Of a DNA stretch of 64,000 nucleotides, positions 1 to 9,445 are shown in pieces. Within the stretch, counting starts at the first letter, position 1. The number at the start of each line of letters is the position of its first letter. Source of the stretch: Gellertiella hungarica. Lineage in GTDB: Bacteria > Pseudomonadota > Alphaproteobacteria > Rhizobiales > Rhizobiaceae. The translations under genes and the position numbers were made by a program. The DNA lies in assembly GCF_014197145.1 (NCBI RefSeq), contig NZ_JACIEZ010000003.1, positions 459,300 to 523,299 of the forward strand, written 5' to 3'. The notes under the pieces are model-generated. The model ran no database searches. It worked only from the letters and a program-made list of their open reading frames with translations, and was not told the DNA's origin.

Positions 1-410
1 TTGTAGGCGAAGCCGGGCTTCTCGCCGTGGGTACGGGCAACGACGTTGTCGTGCTCGTCCTTGCCGACAGGCACATCGTCCAGCGGCACGTTGGGGATGC
101 GCGAAAGAGCATCGTTGAGCGCTGCCGTCAGCTGCCGCTCTTCCTCTTCCATGGCCGGCATGGAGGTCTTGAACTCCGCGACCTCCGCCTTCAGGGCTTC
201 GGCCCGCGCGGCGTCCTTCTGCGCCATTGCCAACCCGATTTCCTTCGAGGCGGCATTGCGGCGGGACTGCATGTCCTGGAGACCCTGCACGGCGGCGCGG
301 CGCTTCTCGTCAAGCGCAATCAGCTCCGCCGCCTGCGGCTCGGCACCCCGCTTTGCCAGCGCGGCATCCAGTTCGGCAGCGTTTTCGCGAATCCATTTGA
401 TATCAAGCAT
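1..410 (-). CDS. serS: Seryl-tRNA synthetase, N-terminal part (runs off left edge)
   Basis: This is the first 136 codons of seryl-tRNA synthetase, which charges tRNA-Ser in the cytoplasm. The protein starts [18 protein letters not shown] and continues with the long, charged, helical region (about residues 30-100) expected for the tRNA-binding coiled-coil arm of SerRS. The catalytic class II core lies outside the window. The ATG at 410 is the natural start, because it gives the standard family N-terminus. It is the last visible gene of the minus-strand tat block, 111 bp after tatC. Serine tRNA synthetase next to tatABC is a common arrangement in Rhizobiales. Confidence 0.93.
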   Translation of the reverse strand, partial: MLDIKWIRENAAELDAALAKRGAEPQAAELIALDEKRRAAVQGLQDMQSRRNAASKEIGLAMAQKDAARAEALKAEVAEFKTSMPAMEEEERQLTAALNDALSRIPNVPLDDVPVGKDEHDNVVARTHGEKPGFAY

Positions 411-521
411 GGTCGTTCCAGATAGTTCGACTGTGGGCCGGACACGGCAAAGGCGGCGCCAGCATGGGAGACCGCCTCGCACTGTGCAGGACAGGTGGGA
501 AAAGCCACGCCGAACGCGGCT

Positions 522-1337
522 TCAGGGGGTCTCTTCCGCCTCGGCGGCCGCCTTGGCGAGGGCTTCCCTGCTCCTGTTCCGCTCGATGAGTCGGGCGGTA
601 TAGATGGAGATTTCGTAGAGAAGGATCGCAGGCAGTGCAAGACCGATCTGGGACATCGGATCCGGCGGGGTGAGGACTGCGGCGACAACGAAGGCGATGA
701 CGACCGCATACTTCCGCTTCTCGGCAAGCCCCTGTGCCGTCACGATGCCGACGCGCGCCAGCAGCGATGTGACGACCGGCAGCTGGAAGACCAACCCGAA
801 GGAAAAGACCAGCGTCATGATGAGGCTGAGATATTCCGAGACCTTCGGCATCAGCGAGATCGCGACCTGGCCCTGCTCCGGCGCCTGCTGCATGGCGAGG
901 AAGAACCACATCACCATCGGCGTGAAGAAGAAATAGACCAGTGCCCCGCCGAGCAGGAACAGCAGGGGCGACGCTATCAGAAAGGGCAGGAAGGCCGCGC
1001 GTTCGTTCTTGTAGAGGCCCGGAGCCACGAACTTGTAGATCTGCGAGGCAATCACCGGAAAGGCAATGACCATCGCCGAGAACATCGCAACCTTCACCTG
1101 CGTGAAGAAGAATTCCTGCGGCGCGGTGTAGATCAGCTCGGATTTCGCGATGTCGAGCCCGGCCCACTGGACTGCCCATTTGTAGGGATAGACCAGATAA
1201 TTGAAGATGTGCTTGGCAAAGTAGAAGCTCACCAGGAAGGCAAGGAAAAACGCGCCGAGCGACCAGATCAGGCGACGGCGGAGCTCGATCAGATGCTCAA
1301 GCAGCGGCTGGGGCTTGTCCTCGTAGTCGCCGATCAT
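522..1337 (-). CDS. tatC: Sec-independent protein translocase TatC
   Basis: TatC is the multi-spanning membrane receptor of the twin-arginine translocase and binds RR signal peptides together with TatB. The 271-residue protein begins with the typical cytoplasmic N-terminus (PLLEHLIELRRRL) followed by a first membrane helix. Further hydrophobic segments around residues 85-110, 125-150, 170-195 and 205-245 fit the six-helix topology. The family motif FxPxxxxxLY-like region (KFVAPGLYKNE) is present. The start codon overlaps the tatB stop by 4 bp, which indicates translational coupling. The C-terminus is a charged tail rich in Ala and Glu. Confidence 0.95.
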   Translation of the reverse strand: MIGDYEDKPQPLLEHLIELRRRLIWSLGAFFLAFLVSFYFAKHIFNYLVYPYKWAVQWAGLDIAKSELIYTAPQEFFFTQVKVAMFSAMVIAFPVIASQIYKFVAPGLYKNERAAFLPFLIASPLLFLLGGALVYFFFTPMVMWFFLAMQQAPEQGQVAISLMPKVSEYLSLIMTLVFSFGLVFQLPVVTSLLARVGIVTAQGLAEKRKYAVVIAFVVAAVLTPPDPMSQIGLALPAILLYEISIYTARLIERNRSREALAKAAAEAEETP

Positions 1338-1996
1338 GCCTTGTCCTTCTTCGTGGCGGTGGTCTTCTTGCGGGGCTTCTCGGCGGGCATCGCAACCTCT
1401 GCCGCCGGGGCCGCCTTCTTGCGGGAGGCCGGCTTCGGCGCATCGGCGGAAACTTCGGCCTTCGCGCTACGCTTGGCGCGGGGCTTCGGCGTAACCACCT
1501 CTGCGACTGGAGCCACCGGCAGGGATGCGGCAAGCGCTGCAGTCGAAACCACAGGCGCCGCCTCGCCGGGGACGACGGTCTTGCCCGGTTCCGGCACGAC
1601 GGCAGGCGGTGCTGCATCGAGCGCGACCGGTGGAGCCGGTATGGTTACGGCGGAGGCATCGGCAGAAGGCGCGGCAGCCGAGGCGGGATTGGCCTCGACC
1701 GTCTTCTTGATATCGGAGCGGATGTCCTCGGCGGCCTGGCGCAGAGGAGTCATGGCTTCCCGTATGGTGTTGACGGGATGCAGACGCTGAACATCGGTGA
1801 TCGTCTGACGCAGATCGCCCATGTCTGCCTCGTTGAGGGCGTCATCGAACTGCTTGCGGAACTCGCCTGCCATGGACGAGAACTTGCGGGACATGCGCCC
1901 GAATGCGCGAAGCATGGGCGGGAGGTCCTTCGGACCCACCACCACAATCAGAACAACCGCGATAACGAGCAGTTCGGACCAGCCGACATCAAGCAT
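1334..1996 (-). CDS. tatB: Sec-independent protein translocase TatB
   Basis: TatB works with TatC in the substrate receptor of the Tat pathway. The protein of about 220 residues starts MLDVGWSELLVIAVVLIVVVGPKDLP: a single N-terminal membrane helix followed by the GPKDLP hinge and an amphipathic helix (PMLRAFGRMSRKFSSMAGEFRKQ). This is the TatB rather than the TatA pattern. The rest is a long Ala/Pro-rich, Lys-rich low-complexity tail, typical of rhizobial TatB. ATG at 1996 was chosen over the longer upstream reading frame because it gives the canonical N-terminus and has AGGAG about 8 bases upstream. A GC-rich hairpin (about 2033-2051) lies just upstream, between tatA and tatB. Confidence 0.94.
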   Translation of the reverse strand: MLDVGWSELLVIAVVLIVVVGPKDLPPMLRAFGRMSRKFSSMAGEFRKQFDDALNEADMGDLRQTITDVQRLHPVNTIREAMTPLRQAAEDIRSDIKKTVEANPASAAAPSADASAVTIPAPPVALDAAPPAVVPEPGKTVVPGEAAPVVSTAALAASLPVAPVAEVVTPKPRAKRSAKAEVSADAPKPASRKKAAPAAEVAMPAEKPRKKTTATKKDKA

Positions 1997-2131
1997 GGAA
2001 TGAGGCTCCTGAGGCCCTTGATGCTTTAGGCCGCGCGCCAGAAGGGCGCGCATTGCCTGACCGGAGTATGAATATGCCGACCCTTCCCGCCCCGGCCATG
2101 GGAAAGGAGCCCGCCGCCCGGATCCGGCGCC

Positions 2132-2326
2132 TTACTTGACCTCGTCGGCCTTGTGCTCGACGGTCTTCGACGGCTCTGCCGGAGCGTCGTCGTCCGCCAT
2201 GCCCTTCTTGAAGCTCTTGATGCCCTTCGCAACGTCGCCCATGAGTTCCGGGATCTTGCCGCGGCCGAACATGAGCAACACGATCGCCAGCACGATCAAC
2301 CAATGCCAAATGCTGAAAGAACCCAT
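2132..2326 (-). CDS. tatA: Sec-independent protein translocase TatA
   Basis: TatA is the pore-forming subunit of the twin-arginine translocase. The 64-residue protein has one membrane helix ([19 protein letters not shown]), then the [24 protein letters not shown] hinge and amphipathic helix that define TatA/E, and a short acidic tail. Length and motif order are standard. It begins only 13 bp after the stop of the upstream ABC ATPase gene and is followed by tatB and tatC, so the tat genes are probably co-transcribed with nagZ-scpAB upstream. Confidence 0.96.
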   Translation of the reverse strand: MGSFSIWHWLIVLAIVLLMFGRGKIPELMGDVAKGIKSFKKGMADDDAPAEPSKTVEHKADEVK

Positions 2327-2339
2327 GATGCACTCCCTC

Positions 2340-3488
2340 TTATGACGTAGATTTCATGTATGATGTTTGGGTGTCTTTTTCAAACACCAAAATGGCCTGC
2401 GGATTTACATCCACTGTCACGTCCCGGATGCCCTGCGGCAGGAGGTCCGCGCGGATGCGTGCGCGCACCGGCTGCTCGCTGCCCGGAACTGCCAGACTGA
2501 GCAGCTCGACGACACCCAGAAAGCGCCTTGCCAGAATGCGGGCCGGAATGGCACCGCCCTCCTCGCGCACCGAAACGCCGGAAAGCCGGACCGCGACGGA
2601 GACGGCCGCCCCTTCAGGCAGATGGCCGGCCTCGGCGGGACCAAGCGGGGTCTCGACCACGCCTCGCTTCACCGCGCCTTCGAACTCGTTGATCTCCGAG
2701 AAGAAGGCAGCCGTGAAGAGATCCCTCGGGCGACGGTAGAGATCATCCGCCGTTCCGGCCTGAACCAGTCGTCCATCCTTCAGCAGGGCAATCCGGTCCC
2801 CCATCCGCATCGCCTCCTCGGCATCATGCGTCACGACGATGGCGGTTGCGCGGGTTTCCCGCAGGATGGCCAGCGTATCGGCCCTGATCGTATCCTTTAG
2901 ACGGGAATCAAGGCCTGAAAATGGCTCGTCCATCAGGAGAACGCCGGGTCGCGGGGCCAGAGCACGGGCCAGCGCCACGCGCTGCTGTTCGCCGCCGGAC
3001 AGCACGTGCGGGTAGCTCTCGGCATATCGTGACAGACCGACGCGCTCGAGCGCCGCCATGGCCTCCTGTACCGCCTCGCGGGCCGGAAGCGCCGTCAGGC
3101 CGAAGCGGACATTGTCGAGAATGGTCATGTGCGGGAACAGCGCGAAATCCTGGAACATCAGGCCGATGCCGCGCTTCTCCGGAGGAAGGAACTGGTTTGG
3201 TCCCGCCACCTCCTGACCGTTCAGCACGAGACGTCCGTGGCTCTGTGCCTCGATGCCTGCGGCAATGCGAAGCAGGGTGGTCTTTCCCGAACCCGATGGC
3301 CCGAGAAGACAAAGCACCTCGCCCGGCTCTGCCGTCAGCGACACGCCCTTGATGGTCTCCTTGCCGTGATAGCTGTGCCTGATGTCCTCGAAGGACAGGC
3401 GTGCGGCGAATGTGACACCCGCAGTCCTCTTCGACTGGGTGCCTTGCGCCATCTGTCCGTCAGGAACCATTCCCGCTTGCTCACTCAT
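2340..3488 (-). CDS. ABC transporter ATP-binding protein (Fbp/Pot type), orphan
   Basis: This is the ATPase subunit of an import-type ABC transporter. It shows Walker A (GPSGSGKTT), Q-loop ([11 protein letters not shown]), signature ([15 protein letters not shown]), Walker B ([12 protein letters not shown]) and H-loop ([10 protein letters not shown]). A C-terminal extension of about 110 residues after the nucleotide-binding domain resembles a TOBE regulatory domain. Sequence style is closest to iron(III)- or polyamine-type ATPases (FbpC/PotA), but the substrate cannot be read from it. No permease or binding protein gene is adjacent, so it is an orphan lodged between scpB and tatA. The reading frame extends to 3563 and would overlap scpB. 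ATG 3488 (MSEQAGM) avoids the overlap, although its ribosome site is weak. Confidence 0.85.
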   Translation of the reverse strand: MSEQAGMVPDGQMAQGTQSKRTAGVTFAARLSFEDIRHSYHGKETIKGVSLTAEPGEVLCLLGPSGSGKTTLLRIAAGIEAQSHGRLVLNGQEVAGPNQFLPPEKRGIGLMFQDFALFPHMTILDNVRFGLTALPAREAVQEAMAALERVGLSRYAESYPHVLSGGEQQRVALARALAPRPGVLLMDEPFSGLDSRLKDTIRADTLAILRETRATAIVVTHDAEEAMRMGDRIALLKDGRLVQAGTADDLYRRPRDLFTAAFFSEINEFEGAVKRGVVETPLGPAEAGHLPEGAAVSVAVRLSGVSVREEGGAIPARILARRFLGVVELLSLAVPGSEQPVRARIRADLLPQGIRDVTVDVNPQAILVFEKDTQTSYMKSTS

Positions 3489-3543
3489 ACAGGCCGCGAC
3501 ACGCCAGCGGCATGATGAAAGCGGCAAATCAAAAAACCTGAAT

Positions 3544-4266
3544 TTATTGGTCCGGTTCTCCACCCGGTGTCAAGAGCCCCAGCTCTTCCAGATCCAGTTG
3601 AGTGATGGGATCCTCGTCTTCGGTGAGTTCTTCCTGCATCAGCGGCAGCGGCACCTGGAAATTGGCCGGTATGCGGCTGGAGAGCAGCCCTGCCCCGCGC
3701 AGCTCTTCGAGGCCGGGCAGATCCTTGAGCTCCTCCAGTCCGAAATGATCCAGAAAATCCGTTGTGGTGCCAAGGGTCACGGGCCGACCGGGCGTGCGGC
3801 GACGGCCCCGGAACCGTATCCAGCCCGCCTCGAGAAGCACGTCCAGCGTTCCGCGCGAGGTCGCGACCCCGCGGATCTCCTCGATCTCCGCCCGGGTCAC
3901 CGGCTGGTGATAGGCGATGATGGCGAGCACTTCCAGCGCTGCGCGCGACAGCTTCCTCGGCTCTTCCTGATCCGTGCGGATGTAGAAGGACAGATCGCCC
4001 GCTGTGCGAAAGGCCCAGTTGTCGCCCACCTGAACCAGGTTGACGCCCCGTCCCGCATAATCCGCCTTCAGCGACCCCATCACGACGCGCACGTCGAGGT
4101 CGCGCGGAAGACGGTCCTGGAGGTAGGCTTCCGAAACGGGCTGGGCGGAGGCGAAGACCAGCGCCTCGGCGATGCGCCTGGCCTCCGCCAGGGCAGGATG
4201 AATGCGGGGCGTTTCCGGACGAACCGGACCTTCGGCGGAAGAGCTGTCGTCAGCCGACATCGCCAT
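3544..4266 (-). CDS. scpB: Segregation and condensation protein ScpB
   Basis: ScpB is the winged-helix (kite) subunit that, with ScpA and SMC, forms the bacterial condensin. The protein of about 240 residues contains the two tandem winged-helix regions, with family motifs IAEALVFAS, LSRAALEVLAIIAYHQPVTRAEIEEIRGV, and GRPVTLGTTTDFLDHFGLEELKDLP. The start at 4266 overlaps the end of scpA by 17 bp and has GGAGG six bases upstream. A second ATG at 4260 is equally in frame. Overlap with scpA indicates coupled translation. The acidic C-terminal tail is normal for alphaproteobacterial ScpB. Confidence 0.93.
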   Translation of the reverse strand: MAMSADDSSSAEGPVRPETPRIHPALAEARRIAEALVFASAQPVSEAYLQDRLPRDLDVRVVMGSLKADYAGRGVNLVQVGDNWAFRTAGDLSFYIRTDQEEPRKLSRAALEVLAIIAYHQPVTRAEIEEIRGVATSRGTLDVLLEAGWIRFRGRRRTPGRPVTLGTTTDFLDHFGLEELKDLPGLEELRGAGLLSSRIPANFQVPLPLMQEELTEDEDPITQLDLEELGLLTPGGEPDQ

Positions 4267-5110
4267 CTCCCTCCTCCGGAAGCACGCCCGAGCGCTGGCC
4301 TCGGCGCATGTAGATCGGCTGGAAGGCGCCCTCTTGCCGGATTTCCAGGCTCCCCTCCCGGACCATTTCCAGCGAGGCGGCGAAGGCACTGGCAATCGCC
4401 GTCACCCGGTCTGCCGGCTGCACGAGATACTTCAGCAGATAGGTATCGAGTGCCGTCCAGTCCGCCATCTCGCCCACAAGCCGGTTCAGAATGCCGCGCG
4501 CATCGGCGAGCGACCAGACCCGCCGCTTCTCGATGGTCACCTGCGTGATGGCCTGCCGCTGGCGCAGCGCCGCATAGGCCGTCAGCAGGTCGTAGAGCGA
4601 GGCATCGTAGGAGGACCGACGCACTTCGGGAATGTGCTCGGGCGCTCCCCGGGCAAAGACATCGCGGCCCAGCCTGTCGCGATTGATGAGGCGTTCGGCG
4701 GCATGACGCATGGCCTCGAGCCGTTTCAGACGGAAGGCGAGCGTTGCCGCCATCTCCTCGCCGCTCGGTCCATCGTCCTTTGCCTGTTGCGGGATGAGCA
4801 GCCGGGACTTCAGGAAGGCGAGCCAGGCGGCCATGACGAGATAGTCCGCCGCCAGTTCGATGCGCACCTTGCGGGCGCTCTCGACGAATTCGAGATATTG
4901 CTCGGCCAGTGCCAGAACGGAAATCCGTGCCAGATCGACCTTCTGGCTCCGGGCCAGATGGAGCAGCAGGTCGAGCGGCCCCTCGAACCCCGCCACATCG
5001 ATGATCAGCGCCGGGTCTCCCGTCGCGCGGTCGTCTTCGGCATCCGTCCAGAAGCGCTCCAGCGGAGCGCTGGCCGTTGCCGCATCCGTCCTGCCCTTCG
5101 AGACCACCAT
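4250..5110 (-). CDS. scpA: Segregation and condensation protein ScpA
   Basis: ScpA is the kleisin that bridges the SMC heads with ScpB. The 286-residue protein has the kleisin N-terminus (FEGPLDLLLHLARSQKVDLARISVLALAEQYLEF) and the helical continuation (ADYLVMAAWLAFLKSRLLIP). The C-terminal winged helix (about 200-270: LVGEMADWTALDTYLLKYL...TAIASAFAASLEMVREGSLEIRQEGAF) is the SMC-head binding part. It starts 12 bp after nagZ and overlaps scpB, so nagZ-scpA-scpB form one transcript, the usual rhizobial order. Confidence 0.95.
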   Translation of the reverse strand: MVVSKGRTDAATASAPLERFWTDAEDDRATGDPALIIDVAGFEGPLDLLLHLARSQKVDLARISVLALAEQYLEFVESARKVRIELAADYLVMAAWLAFLKSRLLIPQQAKDDGPSGEEMAATLAFRLKRLEAMRHAAERLINRDRLGRDVFARGAPEHIPEVRRSSYDASLYDLLTAYAALRQRQAITQVTIEKRRVWSLADARGILNRLVGEMADWTALDTYLLKYLVQPADRVTAIASAFAASLEMVREGSLEIRQEGAFQPIYMRRGQRSGVLPEEGDGDVG

Positions 5111-5122
5111 GGCTTTTCCCCG

Positions 5123-6136
5123 TCAGGCGACCGGCAACATTGCATTGAATTCGGCGCGCAACATCTCCTCGGAAGAGCCGTCCGGCGCCTTCAGCGAAGC
5201 CAGCGCGTTCGCCGCACGTTCGGCAGACTTGCCCGCAAGCGGCCTTGCCTCCGCAACCACGGCCTTCATTTCTTCCATAAGTCCGTTGCAGTGCAGGACG
5301 ATGTCGATGCCGCTTGCCGCAATGGCGCGGGCGCGCTCCGCGAGATTGCCCTTGAGCGCATTCATGGAGCTGTCGTCCGAGATCAGCAGACCGTCGAACC
5401 CGATATGTCCGCGGATCACCTCCTCGATGACGGTGCGGGAGGTGGTCGCCGGATTTTCCGCGTCATAGGCGGAGAAAACCACATGGCAGCTCATGCCGCA
5501 GGCTTCGTCCTTCAGTGCCCGGAAAGGCGCGAAGTCGTGTGCCTCGAGTTCCGCCCGGGAAGCATTGACCACCGGCAATTCATGATGGGAATCCGCCATG
5601 CCGCGCCCGTGTCCCGGCATGTGCTTCATGCAGGGCAGCATGCCGCCCGCCTTCAGGCCCTCTGCCGCGGCCCGGCCCATTTCAGTTACAGTAACCGGGT
5701 CGAAGCCATAGGCACGGTTGCCGATCACGTTGCTGGCGCCTTCCACCGGCACGTCGAGAACCGGGAGGCAATCCATGGTGAAGCCAAGCTTCCGCAGGTC
5801 GAAGGCGTGCAGGCGGGACATCAGCCAGGCGGCGCGCAAGCCCCTCTCCCGGTCCTGACGGTAGATGTCGCCCAGCACCTGCGCAGAGGGATAGGCCTGC
5901 AGGATCGGCGGCTTGATGCGCTGGACGCGTCCGCCTTCCTGGTCGATCAGCACCGGTGCTTCCCAACCCACGCAGTCGCGCATGGAAGCGATCAGGTCCG
6001 AGATCTGGCCGGCATCGCCGATGTTGCGGCCGAACAAGATGAAGCCCCAGGGGCGATGGTCGCGGTAGAAGGCTTTCTCGTCCGCGGTGAGGGTCAGGCC
6101 GGAACAGCCCAGGATCAGTGCTTTTGATTCGCTCAT
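5123..6136 (-). CDS. nagZ: Beta-N-acetylhexosaminidase NagZ (GH3)
   Basis: NagZ removes N-acetylglucosamine from anhydromuropeptides in the cytoplasm during wall recycling. The 337-residue protein matches single-domain GH3 NagZ: GFILFGRN near residue 31, LIDQEGGRVQRI near 63, CMKHMPGHGRGMADSHHELP around 170-190 (the loop carrying the catalytic Asp/His pair), and FDGLLISDDSSMNAL near 244 with the nucleophile Asp. There is no signal peptide, as expected for the cytoplasmic enzyme. It lies between the SPOR-domain gene and scpA, linking wall turnover and division genes. Confidence 0.94.
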   Translation of the reverse strand: MSESKALILGCSGLTLTADEKAFYRDHRPWGFILFGRNIGDAGQISDLIASMRDCVGWEAPVLIDQEGGRVQRIKPPILQAYPSAQVLGDIYRQDRERGLRAAWLMSRLHAFDLRKLGFTMDCLPVLDVPVEGASNVIGNRAYGFDPVTVTEMGRAAAEGLKAGGMLPCMKHMPGHGRGMADSHHELPVVNASRAELEAHDFAPFRALKDEACGMSCHVVFSAYDAENPATTSRTVIEEVIRGHIGFDGLLISDDSSMNALKGNLAERARAIAASGIDIVLHCNGLMEEMKAVVAEARPLAGKSAERAANALASLKAPDGSSEEMLRAEFNAMLPVA

Positions 6137-6216
6137 GGTCGAATCATACGGCCGGTTTCGCCAATGGCGATAAGGTCAAGGCGCATTTCACAGTTTTCCT
6201 TCCCATAAACGCGAAA

Positions 6217-6237
6217 GCGGCGGGATCGACCCGCCGC
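6217..6237 (-). terminator. GC-rich hairpin downstream of the SPOR-domain gene
   Basis: A perfect 8-bp stem (GCGGCGGG / CCCGCCGC) with a 5-base loop sits 29 bp beyond the SPOR gene stop. On the minus strand it is followed by TTTCGCGTTT, a poor U-tract, so it may only partly terminate before nagZ. Confidence 0.45.
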
Positions 6238-6265
6238 ATTCCTGTTCCTGTTGCAGTGACGGAAA

Positions 6266-9200
6266 TCACTTCGAGACGAGGCAGCTGCCGCCCGCAGCCT
6301 TCAGCTTGGTGCAGAGGGCAATGGCGTCTTCCTTGGAGCCGACATCCACGCGCAGGCGGTAATAGGTGCCCTTGTTCGGAATGTTGGCCTGGCGGATGCC
6401 GATCGGCCGGCCACCGAGAACATTGCCGAACTTTGCCGCCATCTTCGGGATGGATGCCTTTGCATCGGCCTCGCTCGGCAGCGATGCAATCTGGACACCG
6501 TAGCTGCCGGCCGGCGGCTGGGGAGCGGCGGCGGCCTGATCGATGGACGCAGTCTCCTGCTGCGGCTGCGCTTCTTCGGGCTGACCCGGCTTCACCTTGC
6601 CGTTTTCCGTCACTGTGCTGGTCACGTTCACCGGCTGATCCGCCGGGCGGGCCGCCGGAACGGGCGTCGGGCTCGCGAGCTTGCTGGTCTTCACCGGATT
6701 GACGGGCACTTCGCTGGCAACCGGCGTGTTCGCCACCGTCGCGAGCGCATCTGCCGAAGCGGGTGTCTCGGCGTTCGACGGAGCGGCCGCCTCCCCGGCG
6801 GGCGTCAGCCGATCGGACGGAAGGGCAGCGGTCGTTTCCTGGGCAGGCGCCTGTGTTGCGGCGGCAGCCGTTGCGGGCTGCGCTGCCTGTTCTGCAACGG
6901 CAGGCTCTTCCTCCCGCGGCACCAGCGTGCCATCGGGCTTCACGATCATCGTGCGGACCTTGCGGACCTGCACGCCGCCGGGCGCATTCGCGACCGCGTC
7001 GCTGTTGCCCTGGGCCTGCGCCGTCGGCAGAAGCCGTGCGTCCTGCGTGTCCTCGACGGGCGTGGGCGTTGCTGCCGGCAGGCCGGCAGGCATGTCATCG
7101 CCGCTCTCGGGCATCAGGGTCTTCTGCACCACATCGACCGGTTCCTCTTCGGAGGTCACGAGAGCCCCCTGCTTGACCACATCCGCCTCGTTTCCAGCGA
7201 CGCGATCATAAACTGCCTTGTCCTGGTTGGGCACGGTCACGCCGCCCTTGTTTTCGGGGACGACCTTCACCGGACCCTTGTCGGCCAGGATGATCTTCGG
7301 CTCGCCGGAGGCGATCACGCCGCCCTTGCCGGTGAGCACCATGTAGCCGCCGAAGCCGACCAGCGCCACAACACCCGTCGCACAGGCGGCAAGCAGAATG
7401 GAACGCAGATTGTTGCGGCGAGGCGCCTGTACCGAAAGCACCTGCGGATGAAGATGCGGCTCGTCGGCCTGCCCCAGGGGCTGGGTGAGCATCGAGCGGA
7501 AATCTTCTTCGAGTGCCTTTTCGAACTCGTCGAAGGTGTCCACCGGCGCCGGGGCCTTCTGGCGCGGCGGCTGGGATGCGGGCGCAAAGGCGTAGCCTGC
7601 AGGCTCCGCGGGCCGAGCGGGCTGGGCCGGCTGAGCTGCTACGGGCGGCAGGTTTCCGAAGAGGTTCGCCATCTCTGCATCGATATCCAGATCGTAATCC
7701 GGAACGACGACGGCGGGCTCCTCGGGCTCGGGCATCTTCAGCTCGGGAACATCGATTTCGGCGACGGCCTCGACAGGATCCTCCGCCTCCGAAAGGAGGG
7801 CGGGATCGAAGACGCCGTTGTCGGCCGGAACCGCCTCGGCTGCATAGGAAGGCGTTGCCGGCTGGTAGGTTTCCTCGACGGGAACGCGCGGCATCTGCGG
7901 AGCGGCGGCCTCGACGGAGGGGCTGCGCATTTCGTGATCAGGCTCCGGCTGCCGGAAGACCGGCATCTCGAAGACCGGTTCACGGGGAGCGGCCGGCGCT
8001 TCCATCCGCACAGGCTGGGCAGCGGTTTCAGGCACGAAGTCGGCAAAGGGACGCTTCGGTTCGGCAATCGCTGCCGCCTTCGGAGCCTGGGCGACAGCGG
8101 GCTCGTCAAAATTCAGCTCCGTCAGCTGCTGCTCGAACTCCTCGATATCGAGCTCGAAATCACCGGCGCCGAAGAGGTCGTCGAAGTCCGGCTCATCCGC
8201 ATCGGCCGAAGACGCAGGAGCGGCCTTCACTTCCGGGAACGCGGGATGGGCCATTTCCTGGCGGGCAGGCTGCGCGGAGACATCGACCGCAGGCGCACGC
8301 TCGAACGGAGTGGCCACCGTGGACAGGGCCGCGATGGCCGCGTCGAAAGCCGGCTCCTGCCGGGACGCAGACGCCGTGCGGGCCACGGGAAGCTCATAGC
8401 GGGAAACGCCGTCCAGCAGATCGTCCATCGACGCATCCGCCTTGCGGGGCGGTTGCGGAGCCGCTGCGACCGGAGGCTCGAGCGCCACAACATCTTCCGA
8501 ACCGACGCCGGGAAGTTCCCAGTTGATCTCGGGCTCATGCGACACGGGCGCGGCGGCGGGCTCGATGGCTGCGGGTGCAGCGGCAACGGGCTCTGTCCTT
8601 GGCGGCTCCTGGCGCTGCGCCACGTGGAAATTGGCGAGAGGCATGCGGAAACCGGTACGTGCAGCAGCGCCGACGGCCTCTGCAGGGCGCGGAGCCTCAG
8701 CGGGTGCAGGCGCGGCAACTGGGGCCCGAACCATGGAGGCGGCAGACATGGGTGCTTCGGCAGCCCAATCCAGCTCTGCCTCGTCAAGCGACTGAATGAG
8801 TTCGGCCTCGAGAAGCTCGACCGAGAAATCCGGACCTTCGGGCGCGGCAGCCTCGACGGCAGGAGCGGCCGGCTCGATGCGCTCGGAAGCGGGCCGGGCG
8901 GCCGGGCTGATGCCGGATGCGGGCGGAGAAACGGGCGCAGGCCGGGCCGCCGGCGCCATCACGCTTTCGGAACGCGCAACCACGGCGGCCAGTGCCGCGA
9001 AGGGATCCTGATCCTCATCGATATCGGAAACGGGAGCGGATGCCGGGACGGGCTCGACCCTGACAGTCTCCGCCCTCACTTCGCCGGAGACCTCCGCAGC
9101 CGCAGCTTCCGCACGCGGGCTATCGTAGGTCTCGAAAGCACGAAGCAATTCATCCTCGAGGTCGGCCACGGGATTGGCACCGGCAGGTGCTGCAGGGCTC

Positions 9201-9385
9201 GCCTGAGCGGCGGGCCCCGGGAATTCTGCGACGACAGGTTCGCGACGGTCTTCATCCCGAGACGGGGAGCGGACGTCCGGCCGATCCTGGAAACCGACGA
9301 TCCGGGCAAGCTCCGCCAAGGGATCATCGTCCTCCTGGAAGCCTGCGCTACGCGAAGCGCCGAGGGCGAACTGTTTTTCTGCCAT
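6266..9385 (-). CDS. Large SPOR-domain membrane protein
   Basis: This 1039-residue protein ends in a SPOR domain (about residues 955-1037: SYGVQIASLPSEADAKASI...GTYYRLRVDVGSKEDAIALCTKLKAAGGSC). SPOR domains bind denuded peptidoglycan at the division septum. One membrane helix lies around residues 655-682 (LLAACATGVVALVGFGGYMVL). The N-terminal 650 residues would therefore be cytoplasmic. They are a very long Ala/Pro/Glu-rich, probably disordered region with scattered short acidic motifs (DFELDIEEFEQQLTELNFDE). The periplasmic linker is also low-complexity. It sits between argS and nagZ, as in other Rhizobiaceae. A septal or envelope role is inferred from the domain; the cytoplasmic part has no recognisable domain. 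Confidence 0.85.
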   Translation of the reverse strand: MAEKQFALGASRSAGFQEDDDPLAELARIVGFQDRPDVRSPSRDEDRREPVVAEFPGPAAQASPAAPAGANPVADLEDELLRAFETYDSPRAEAAAAEVSGEVRAETVRVEPVPASAPVSDIDEDQDPFAALAAVVARSESVMAPAARPAPVSPPASGISPAARPASERIEPAAPAVEAAAPEGPDFSVELLEAELIQSLDEAELDWAAEAPMSAASMVRAPVAAPAPAEAPRPAEAVGAAARTGFRMPLANFHVAQRQEPPRTEPVAAAPAAIEPAAAPVSHEPEINWELPGVGSEDVVALEPPVAAAPQPPRKADASMDDLLDGVSRYELPVARTASASRQEPAFDAAIAALSTVATPFERAPAVDVSAQPARQEMAHPAFPEVKAAPASSADADEPDFDDLFGAGDFELDIEEFEQQLTELNFDEPAVAQAPKAAAIAEPKRPFADFVPETAAQPVRMEAPAAPREPVFEMPVFRQPEPDHEMRSPSVEAAAPQMPRVPVEETYQPATPSYAAEAVPADNGVFDPALLSEAEDPVEAVAEIDVPELKMPEPEEPAVVVPDYDLDIDAEMANLFGNLPPVAAQPAQPARPAEPAGYAFAPASQPPRQKAPAPVDTFDEFEKALEEDFRSMLTQPLGQADEPHLHPQVLSVQAPRRNNLRSILLAACATGVVALVGFGGYMVLTGKGGVIASGEPKIILADKGPVKVVPENKGGVTVPNQDKAVYDRVAGNEADVVKQGALVTSEEEPVDVVQKTLMPESGDDMPAGLPAATPTPVEDTQDARLLPTAQAQGNSDAVANAPGGVQVRKVRTMIVKPDGTLVPREEEPAVAEQAAQPATAAAATQAPAQETTAALPSDRLTPAGEAAAPSNAETPASADALATVANTPVASEVPVNPVKTSKLASPTPVPAARPADQPVNVTSTVTENGKVKPGQPEEAQPQQETASIDQAAAAPQPPAGSYGVQIASLPSEADAKASIPKMAAKFGNVLGGRPIGIRQANIPNKGTYYRLRVDVGSKEDAIALCTKLKAAGGSCLVSK

Positions 9386-9445
9386 TACGTTCCACTCACA
9401 ACTGTCAACGGTTCATTGCCAGTGCATTGTGGGTAATTGGTGGCG

